Shown here: positions 1-4,319 of the stretch, one piece after another
Numbering within the stretch: the first letter of the stretch is position 1
How the letters are laid out: each line of letters begins with the position of its first letter
NCBI RefSeq assembly: GCF_938030725.1
Contig: NZ_CALHIQ010000025.1
Coordinates: 1-5,232, forward strand
Origin: an uncultured Fretibacterium sp.
GTDB taxonomy: Bacteria; Synergistota; Synergistia; Synergistales; Aminobacteriaceae
DNA: 5,232 nucleotides
Direction of reading: 5' to 3'
Position numbers and translations under genes: made by a program
The notes under the pieces: generated by a model
The model's database searches: none
Seen by the model: the letters and a program-made list of their open reading frames with translations, nothing else
Told to the model about the DNA's origin: nothing

Positions 1-1
1 C

Positions 2-961
2 AAGACGAACTGGAACCTGGACAAGGACATCACCGTGACGGCGAAGACCGTGGACGTCGCCAACGCCGGAACGGCCAACGAGAGCACCGATACGTCCCCG
101 GAGGTCAGCGGGACGTTCCACGTGACCGTCACCGGCGGCACCAATCCTCCGATCCCGCCGTCGCCGATCGTTGGGCTCGGGCGCTCGGCCTCCATCTCCG
201 CGCTCCCGCCGGGAGCGGAGGAGGCGGAACCGCTCTTCGACGCGGACGGGAACCCGATCGACCTCACCCTGGACCCGGCGACGGCGGCCTTTGGCGCCTC
301 GCTGCCCGGGGAGGGCACCCTTCCGGAGGGGACCGATGCGGAGTCCGACGCGGCGATCGACGAAGCCGCGGCCCTGCTTCCGGTGGATGCCGAGGCGCCG
401 AACACCGACATCCCGGACCTTCCGGACGCGGAGCCGGCGGAGGGAACGGACCTTCTCGACCTCACGGCGGATATTCCCGCTGCGGATGCCATCGACCTGC
501 TCGACACAGGGACGGAGGCCGGCGTTCCGGAACTGGACGACGCACCGTTGGCGGACGCGGCCGACGCGGATATTCCCGCCGCGGATGCCATCGCCCCGCT
601 CGACACGGAGACGGAAGCCGGTGTACCGGAACTGGACGACGCACCGTTGGCGGACGCGGCCGACGCGGCGTCCGTCGAGGGGACTCCGGAACTGGGCGGC
701 ACCTCAGACGAGGACACGCTGGACCTGAACGGCGTGGCGGACATGGGGTCCGACGCGGCCAACGAAGGAACCACGGAGCTGGGCGGCCTGACGGCGGACG
801 ACGTTTTGGACGTGGGCGGCGGCGATCTACCCCTGCCCGGCGAGGATGCGCCGGACGCGATCCCCGAGGTGGCGGGTACGCCAGCGGACTTTTACGCGCC
901 TCCCGTCCCGGACGCCGCGGTGACGATCGCGCAGGAGATGGACGACGCCATCCAGCCGTAA
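2..961 (+). CDS. Acidic repeat-containing probable surface/secreted protein, C-terminal part (5' end outside window)
   Basis: I do not recognise a family. The frame is open from base 2, so the GTG at 35 is probably internal and the gene begins upstream. Residues here are counted from that GTG. Residues 1-34 look beta-rich (alternating Thr/Val, ending FHVTVTGG), like the end of an Ig-like or adhesin-type module. A Pro-rich linker follows at about 37-44 (NPPIPPSP). From residue 51 to the end (258 residues) there is no Lys, Arg, His, Cys or Trp, while my hand count gives about 66 Asp/Glu. This tail is Ala/Asp/Pro/Gly/Leu-rich and likely disordered. It holds a 33-residue tandem repeat (146-178 and 179-211) and two EGTxELGG motifs (215-222, 244-251). 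No LPXTG motif, beta-barrel or membrane anchor is visible at the C-terminus, which ends DDAIQP. A hairpin follows the stop. Inference: an extracellular, possibly cation-binding protein. A non-secreted acidic protein cannot be excluded because the N-terminus is missing. Confidence 0.75.
   Translation, partial: KTNWNLDKDITVTAKTVDVANAGTANESTDTSPEVSGTFHVTVTGGTNPPIPPSPIVGLGRSASISALPPGAEEAEPLFDADGNPIDLTLDPATAAFGASLPGEGTLPEGTDAESDAAIDEAAALLPVDAEAPNTDIPDLPDAEPAEGTDLLDLTADIPAADAIDLLDTGTEAGVPELDDAPLADAADADIPAADAIAPLDTETEAGVPELDDAPLADAADAASVEGTPELGGTSDEDTLDLNGVADMGSDAANEGTTELGGLTADDVLDVGGGDLPLPGEDAPDAIPEVAGTPADFYAPPVPDAAVTIAQEMDDAIQP
470..667 (+). repeat. Two tandem 99-bp units encoding a 33-residue acidic repeat
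   Basis: Unit 1 is 470-568 and unit 2 is 569-667, directly adjacent and in frame. By hand comparison they differ at 8 of 99 bases and 3 of 33 residues (Asp/Ala, Leu/Pro and Gly/Glu exchanges in the first half of the unit). The last 42 bases of each unit are identical. Each unit begins DIPAADAI and ends PLADAADA. Differences are concentrated in the 5' half, which fits a recent duplication with partial homogenisation of the 3' half. Weaker relatives of the unit (DIPDLP at about residue 125, and EGTxELGG motifs downstream) suggest that the whole tail grew by repeated duplication. Confidence 0.93.
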
Positions 962-988
962 CGGCGAATCGATTTCAAACAAAGCATT

Positions 989-1013
989 GGGGGCGGACCT
1001 TGGGTCCGCCCCC
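989..1013 (+). terminator. Perfect 11-bp hairpin after the acidic-protein gene
   Basis: Arms GGGGGCGGACC (989-999) and GGTCCGCCCCC (1003-1013) pair perfectly around a 3-base loop, starting 27 bases after the stop codon at 961. The stem is very GC-rich, but the plus-strand side lacks a clear T-run (it continues TCGGTTATG). On the minus strand the flank after the stem reads AATGCTTTGTTTG, which is more T-rich. The hairpin lies between convergent genes, so it may act in both directions. Placement and stem strength support a terminator role; the weak U-tract lowers certainty. Confidence 0.65.
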
Positions 1014-1141
1014 TCGGTTATGCACCCTATGGCGACAGCCGGGGGGCGTCTGCCAGAGGGAAGTCTCACCCCAAACCACAGGTTGCGACGATTTTATCGA
1101 AGATTAAGCGCGTTATTGTGCAGGTTAAGCTGATTTTGATC

Positions 1142-1160
1142 CTGCACCCGCTGGGTGCAG
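1142..1160 (-). terminator. 8-bp hairpin downstream of the exported-protein gene; function uncertain
   Basis: CTGCACCC (1142-1149) and GGGTGCAG (1153-1160) form a perfect stem with a 3-base loop, about 95 bases past the stop of the minus-strand gene ending at 1256. Neither side carries a T-run, so it is not a textbook intrinsic terminator. A third copy of the arm, GTGCAGG at 1118-1124, can pair with CCTGCAC at 1141-1147 and so compete with this stem. It could be a 3'-end stabilising structure or a Rho-dependent end; strand assignment is inferred from the nearer upstream gene. Confidence 0.3.
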
Positions 1161-1195
1161 CAGAAAACGTGCAAAGCCCGTCTTTACCACATGTT

Positions 1196-1228
1196 AAAAA
1201 CTTTGCCTGTGGATTTGGGACGTCCACA
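1196..1228 (-). terminator. Weak candidate terminator of the exported-protein gene
   Basis: Read on the minus strand, TGTGGA (1228-1223) pairs with TCCACA (1213-1208) across a 9-base loop. After GGCAAAG comes a run of five T (1200-1196). The stem is only 6 bp and the T-run starts seven bases after it, so this is a poor match to the intrinsic terminator pattern. It is, however, the only stem-plus-T-run close behind the stop codon at 1256. Confidence 0.25.
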
Positions 1229-1256
1229 TTCCGTCCGCCACAAAGGAACTTTGCCT
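1199..1256. repeat. 10-bp direct repeat AACTTTGCCT flanking the 3' end of the exported-protein gene
   Basis: AACTTTGCCT occurs at 1199-1208 and 1247-1256, the second copy touching the stop codon. A partial inverted copy, GCAAAG, is at 1171-1176. Nothing resembling a transposase or inserted element lies between the copies (38 bases), so it is recorded only as a repeat. Confidence 0.4.
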
Positions 1257-1741
1257 CACCGAACCGTCCCCTCGCCGGACGGAAAGCCCAGGCTCTTTTC
1301 CATGCGCTCGACGACGGGCACGAAGCGCTCCTGCTCCTCCTTGGGGCAGCTCAGGACAAACGACGTCCAGGCCTCCTCGTTGACGACGGCGCACTCGAAA
1401 AAGAGGCGCTCCTTCCCGTCGTCGTAGACGAGGCGGTAGCCGCCTGGGGTCGCCTCCTTCGACAGGACGTGGGAAACGTCCTCCAGTCTGGACGCCAGCA
1501 TGGCCTCTCCGTCATCCCCCAGCACGTTGTAACCGCCCGACAGCGTGAGGGCGTACCGGCCATCCTTCGACGAGAGCCAGACGCCGTCGCCGTTCTCCGG
1601 CTCCTTCATCTCGCTGAAGATGTCCGGGTACTCCACGGAGTAGCCAAAGCGATCGTTCTCGTACTTCGTCCACTGGTCCGCCGCCGCGGGGACGGCCAAC
1701 AAAACCGCCAAGACGCAGGCCGCCGCAAAAACCTTCCTCAT
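1256..1741 (-). CDS. Small exported protein of unknown function (161 aa), possibly PsbP/Mog1-like fold
   Basis: The start is the ATG at 1741, set by a strong TAAGGAGG seven bases upstream. The N-terminus is a typical Sec signal peptide: MRK, a hydrophobic core at about residues 4-17, then P-A-A-A with probable cleavage after Ala21, leaving a mature periplasmic protein of about 140 residues. Cys9 lies inside the hydrophobic core and is not a convincing lipobox. The mature part begins with the pattern RFGYSVEYPDIF (31-42), which resembles the opening of many small exported proteins with a PsbP/Mog1-like alpha/beta sandwich. The C-terminal helix (about 134-152) ending in a Leu-Gly-Phe fits too. 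That fold assignment is inference from pattern only. Cys117 and Cys132 could form a disulfide. The gene lies 109 bases downstream of the cyclo-ligase gene on the same strand and may have its own promoter. No catalytic motif is visible. Confidence 0.85.
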   Translation of the reverse strand: MRKVFAAACVLAVLLAVPAAADQWTKYENDRFGYSVEYPDIFSEMKEPENGDGVWLSSKDGRYALTLSGGYNVLGDDGEAMLASRLEDVSHVLSKEATPGGYRLVYDDGKERLFFECAVVNEEAWTSFVLSCPKEEQERFVPVVERMEKSLGFPSGEGTVR

Positions 1742-1748
1742 GACAATT

Positions 1749-1756
1749 CCTCCTTA
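1749..1756 (-). promoter_or_regulatory. Strong Shine-Dalgarno site of the exported-protein gene
   Basis: The minus strand reads TAAGGAGG, seven bases before the ATG at 1741. It is a near-complete anti-16S match and fixes the start. Confidence 0.85.
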
Positions 1757-1760
1757 TAGT

Positions 1761-1789
1761 AGTATTGCAATAGTGTATCCGCCCCTCAA
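1761..1789 (-). promoter_or_regulatory. Possible sigma-70-type promoter before the exported-protein gene
   Basis: On the minus strand TTGAGG (1789-1784) and AATACT (1766-1761) are separated by 17 bases, each matching four of six consensus positions. Against it, transcription would start at about 1754, inside or next to the Shine-Dalgarno site, giving an unusually short leader. TACACT at 1777-1772 is an alternative -10 without a good -35. The gene might instead be read through from the cyclo-ligase gene. Confidence 0.25.
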
Positions 1790-1828
1790 GGAGAACGCAG
1801 AGAGCGCCGTTTACCGTCCTCATGCGTC

Positions 1829-1854
1829 CACACTAGCGGACGGGAGCACACTAG
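1829..1854. repeat. Short direct repeat CACACTAG x2 with overlapping inverted repeats
   Basis: CACACTAG occurs at 1829-1836 and 1847-1854, the second copy overlapping the cyclo-ligase stop codon. Around them CGTCC (1825-1829), GGACG (1838-1842) and CGTCC (1856-1860) can form alternative hairpins, and CGGACGG (1837-1843) pairs with CCGTCCG (1859-1865). No T-run follows on the minus strand, so this is not a clear terminator. It may be a weak stop/processing structure between the cyclo-ligase and exported-protein genes, or chance. Confidence 0.35.
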
Positions 1855-2438
1855 ACGTCCGTCCGGCCCCTCTCGTAGAGCCCTGCCTCCGTCAGGACGC
1901 GGGGGACGGGCCGGTCGTGAGGCTCCATCGGGATGTCCTCCCGGACGAGGCGCTCAGGGCAGACCAGGACCGCCGAGCCGCGATAGGCAGCGAGGAATCG
2001 GTCGTAGAAGCCGCCTCCTTTTCCCAGCCTCAGCCCGGACCGGCTACAGCTCAGGCAGGGGATGACGGCAAAGTCCACCTCGTCCACCTCAACCAGGGGC
2101 GACCCCTTCACGGGCTCCGGGATGCCGTAGGCCCCTGGGACCAACCGATCCATGGCGTCGATCTGCCGCAGCTCCATCACCCCCATGCTGACGCACAGGG
2201 GCACGCAGAGCCGCTTTGCGTCGCGCAGCGCCCCCTCCAGAAAAGGACGGGTGTCGATCTCCCGTCCGGCCCCCACGAAGCAGAAGACCGTCCGGGCGGA
2301 CCGGTACTCCGGCAGGGTCAACAGCCGGTCGCAGATCACCGAGCCGGCCTCCGCCCGATAGGCGTCGGGCAAGGCCTTTTCAACCTCCCGAAGCTCCTTC
2401 CGCAGGGCCTTCTTCTCTTCTTGAACGGTCAAGGTCAT
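1851..2438 (-). CDS. fau: 5-formyltetrahydrofolate cyclo-ligase (5-FCL / MTHFS family, 195 aa)
   Basis: This cytoplasmic enzyme uses ATP to convert 5-formyltetrahydrofolate to 5,10-methenyltetrahydrofolate, returning stored folate to the one-carbon pool. The sequence has the family's order of motifs. A basic N-terminal helix comes first (KKALRKELREVEKAL, 9-23). A central strand with GREIDTRPFLEGAL (58-71) follows, and YGIPEPV (104-110) precedes the acidic stretch. The glycine-rich nucleotide/substrate signature RLGKGGGFYDRFL is at 137-149. A closing PHDRPVPRVLTE (173-184) matches the usual HDxP...TE ending. I chose the ATG at 2438 rather than the longer frame to 2534: a GAGGAGG lies just upstream, the protein then has the usual family length, and the extra 32 residues (rich in Cys, Trp and Arg) do not resemble the family. 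The abgT-like gene upstream ends in a terminator, so this gene probably has its own promoter in the roughly 100-base gap. Confidence 0.95.
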   Translation of the reverse strand: MTLTVQEEKKALRKELREVEKALPDAYRAEAGSVICDRLLTLPEYRSARTVFCFVGAGREIDTRPFLEGALRDAKRLCVPLCVSMGVMELRQIDAMDRLVPGAYGIPEPVKGSPLVEVDEVDFAVIPCLSCSRSGLRLGKGGGFYDRFLAAYRGSAVLVCPERLVREDIPMEPHDRPVPRVLTEAGLYERGRTDV

Positions 2439-2440
2439 AT

Positions 2441-2447
2441 CCTCCTC
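2441..2447 (-). promoter_or_regulatory. Shine-Dalgarno site fixing the cyclo-ligase start
   Basis: The minus strand reads TGAGGAGGAT before the ATG at 2438. The distal GAGG (2447-2444) is five bases from the start, while the full GAGGAGG comes within two bases. It supports the internal ATG over the longer open frame. Confidence 0.7.
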
Positions 2448-2522
2448 ACATCTGGATCGCCGTTTCTCGATCCTCCAACCGCAGCATAAAACAAGTCCGC
2501 CATTCGCAAGGCGCGATGTTCC

Positions 2523-2531
2523 ATTATGCCA
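2523..2531 (-). promoter_or_regulatory. Candidate extended -10 promoter for the cyclo-ligase gene
   Basis: The minus strand reads TGGCATAAT (2531-2523): a TGn extension followed by CATAAT, five of six matches to TATAAT. No good -35 is present 17 bases upstream, where the preceding terminator's T-run lies; extended -10 promoters can work without one. Transcription would start at about 2516, giving a leader of roughly 78 bases. A second, weaker candidate in this gap is TTGCGA with TATGCT at 15-base spacing. Confidence 0.35.
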
Positions 2532-2543
2532 CACGGCCCCGCG

Positions 2544-2581
2544 AAAAACGAGCGCTCCCCCGTAAACGCGAGGGAGCGCTC
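2544..2581 (-). terminator. Intrinsic terminator after the AbgT-family gene
   Basis: Read on the minus strand, GAGCGCTCCC (2581-2572) pairs perfectly with GGGAGCGCTC (2559-2550) around a 12-base loop. One base further on comes TTTTT (2548-2544). The stem starts 24 bases after the stop codon at 2606. This separates the transporter transcript from the cyclo-ligase gene downstream. Confidence 0.9.
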
Positions 2582-2605
2582 TTGAAATTCATATCCTTTA
2601 CATCC

Positions 2606-4216
2606 TTACATCGCCAACGTCGCCGGAGTGGCGGGACCCAAGGGCAGGCCCAGGAGGTACCAAGCCACCAGCAGGAGCGTGAAGCCTGCCAGGTAGAACA
2701 GCGAGTAGGGCATGGCCAACGAGATGACCGTCCCGATGCCCACCTTCGTGTCCTCCTTCGGCTTGTACTGCTCGAGGAGCCCCAGCATCACCGGCAGGTA
2801 GTAGGAGAGGGGGGAGATGATGTTGGTGGAGGAGTCCCCGATGCGGTAGGCCACCTGCGTCAGGGCCGGGGAGAAGCCGACCCCCGCGAACATGGGAACG
2901 AAGATGGGGGCCAGGATCAGCCACTTCGCGGAGCCGCTGATCATGAAGAGGTTCAGGAACGACACCAAAATGACGAAGATCACCAGCAGAGGGATGCCGC
3001 CCAGGTTCATGGCCTTCAGGAACTCCGCTCCCGCCACGGAAAGCACCGTGTCGAAGTGGCTCATGCGGAAGAGCGCCACGAAGAGCGAGGCCGGCAGCAC
3101 CACCACCATGAAGCTCGTGCTGCCGATGAGCCCCTTCTGCATGAGCTTCGGAACGTCCTCCGCCCGCCGGATCACCCCGGCACCGAGGCCGTAGGCCGTC
3201 CCCACGACGAAGAACAGCCCAAAGAGCAGGGGCATGATGCTGCTGAGGAGCGGCGAGCGCGGGACGATGGCGCCCGTCTCCGGGTTGCGGAACAGGGAGC
3301 CCTCCGGGTACGTCAGCCACACGATGAGGGCCACGTAGGCGACGAGGGCCAAAAGGCTGTAGAACAGCCCTCGGTTCTCCGCCGGCGTGACGGCGTGCTC
3401 CTTCAGCGCGTCCACATCGCGAACCGTTTCAGCGTCCCCGACCATCTTCACGATGTAGTGCTCCGTGACGTACACCGTGAGCCCCGTCAGGACCAGCGTG
3501 GCGGAGAGCATGAAGTACCAGTTCATGAGCGGGTGGACCGGAGTGCCCGGCGGGATCGTGGGCACGCCCTCGACGGCCGTGGCCGTGATGCCCGACAGCA
3601 GGGCGTCCGTCCCCGCCACGAAGAAGTTGGCCGTGAAGCCCCCCGCCCCCGCTGCGTATCCCGCCGCCACCCCCACCCAGGGGTTGCGGCCCAGCGCCTT
3701 GAACACGGCGCCGGCGATGACGGGCGTGAAGATGATGCCCGCGTCGGAGGCCAGGTTGGCGTTGATGCCGACGATGGCCACCACCGCCACCACCAGCGCC
3801 CGCGGGGCGCCCAGGATCGTCTTGCGCATCAGGGCGGAGATCATGCCCGTGTGCTCCAGCAGGCTGATGCCCAGCATCATCGTCATGATGAGGCCCAGAG
3901 GGGCAAAGTTGACGTAGGTCTTGACGAAGCCCGCCAGGAACTCGCGCATGGCGGGGTACGACAGCAGGTTCACGACGGAAACGGTGGTTTCCTTGGGGGC
4001 CTCCCCCGCCTTGCCGGCCATGTACGTCACGGACAGGCCCTCCCTGCCCAGCCACCAGGACAGCCCCATCAGGATCAGCGACAGTACGACGAACAGCCAA
4101 AACGGGTGCGGGAACTTGTTTCCGATCACTTCGATGCCACGGATGAACCTCTCAAAAAAGCTGCGCTTCGGCGCGACGATCGTTTCGTCCGCGTTTCTCT
4201 CCGGATTCTCCGACAT
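2606..4216 (-). CDS. abgT: AbgT-family transporter (p-aminobenzoyl-glutamate type), 536 aa
   Basis: Inner-membrane transporter of the AbgT family, whose studied members are E. coli AbgT (p-aminobenzoyl-glutamate uptake) and MtrF/YdaH (reported as antimetabolite efflux pumps). The cytoplasmic N-terminus carries the family's ERFIRGIEVIGNKFPHP (22-38), followed by many hydrophobic segments at about 38-56, 103-120, 140-152, 160-200, 233-251, 285-301, 327-349, 367-386, 407-427, 432-445 and 495-523. Conserved blocks are NANLASDAGIIFTPVIAGAV (152-171), the FFVAGTDALLSG block (198-209) and the C-terminal re-entrant/helix region (427-470). The functional residues I recall for MtrF have spaced counterparts here: Asp204, Ser429, Trp432, Pro450, Arg458, Asp461 and Pro469. 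The protein therefore looks intact. I chose the ATG at 4216 because the family N-terminus begins shortly after it and purine-rich GGAGG/GAGGAG sites precede it; the open frame runs on to 4501 but overlaps the upstream gene. The M20 gene lies 103 bases upstream on the same strand. Uptake versus efflux, and the exact substrate, cannot be read from sequence. Confidence 0.94.
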   Translation of the reverse strand: MSENPERNADETIVAPKRSFFERFIRGIEVIGNKFPHPFWLFVVLSLILMGLSWWLGREGLSVTYMAGKAGEAPKETTVSVVNLLSYPAMREFLAGFVKTYVNFAPLGLIMTMMLGISLLEHTGMISALMRKTILGAPRALVVAVVAIVGINANLASDAGIIFTPVIAGAVFKALGRNPWVGVAAGYAAGAGGFTANFFVAGTDALLSGITATAVEGVPTIPPGTPVHPLMNWYFMLSATLVLTGLTVYVTEHYIVKMVGDAETVRDVDALKEHAVTPAENRGLFYSLLALVAYVALIVWLTYPEGSLFRNPETGAIVPRSPLLSSIMPLLFGLFFVVGTAYGLGAGVIRRAEDVPKLMQKGLIGSTSFMVVVLPASLFVALFRMSHFDTVLSVAGAEFLKAMNLGGIPLLVIFVILVSFLNLFMISGSAKWLILAPIFVPMFAGVGFSPALTQVAYRIGDSSTNIISPLSYYLPVMLGLLEQYKPKEDTKVGIGTVISLAMPYSLFYLAGFTLLLVAWYLLGLPLGPATPATLAM

Positions 4217-4217
4217 T

Positions 4218-4231
4218 CTCCTCGTACCTCC
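4218..4231 (-). promoter_or_regulatory. Double purine-rich ribosome-binding region of the AbgT-family gene
   Basis: The minus strand carries GGAGG (4231-4227), ten bases before the ATG at 4216, and GAGGAG (4223-4218) almost touching it. Neither spacing is ideal alone; together they favour this start over upstream in-frame codons that lie inside the M20 gene. Confidence 0.55.
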
Positions 4232-4319
4232 GTTCCAAATTAAGTGAAGAACAGCACACCCTTCAGTCCCTCCGCGGTTCCTCCGGCGGCATCCCTCCCC
4301 TCCAACTCCCTGCCCTTGT

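Noticed and set aside
470..667. Possible CRISPR-like or other non-coding repeat array
   Set aside because: There are only two adjoining units without spacers, they keep the reading frame, and they encode a coherent protein repeat.
171..728. A 185-codon overlapping plus-strand frame with an Arg-rich translation
   Set aside because: Its Arg/Pro/Thr-rich composition is the +1 reading of GC-rich Asp/Ala codons. The acidic frame has coherent amino-acid repeats, conserved between units by silent as well as replacement changes, and is open from the window edge.
1014..1117. Possible tRNA or structured RNA in the convergent intergenic region
   Set aside because: No cloverleaf, T-loop GTTCGA-type sequence or other known RNA signature could be found by eye.
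1118..1759. A 213-codon plus-strand open frame over the exported-protein gene
   Set aside because: It is antisense to a gene with a clear signal peptide and ribosome-binding site, and its own translation shows no recognisable features.
1740..2489. A 249-codon plus-strand open frame over the cyclo-ligase gene
   Set aside because: It is the antisense shadow of a clearly identified 5-FCL enzyme.
2439..2534. N-terminal extension of the cyclo-ligase to an ATG at 2534
   Set aside because: The extra 32 residues do not resemble the family, would overlap the candidate promoter, and the internal ATG at 2438 has a Shine-Dalgarno site.
2216..4243. A 675-codon open frame on the plus strand, antisense to the AbgT-family gene
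   Set aside because: It mirrors a genuine membrane transporter, has a low-complexity His/Arg/Glu/Gln-rich translation with no family resemblance, and extends across the terminator and the start of the cyclo-ligase gene. Strong GC3 bias on the coding strand removes stop codons from this antisense frame.
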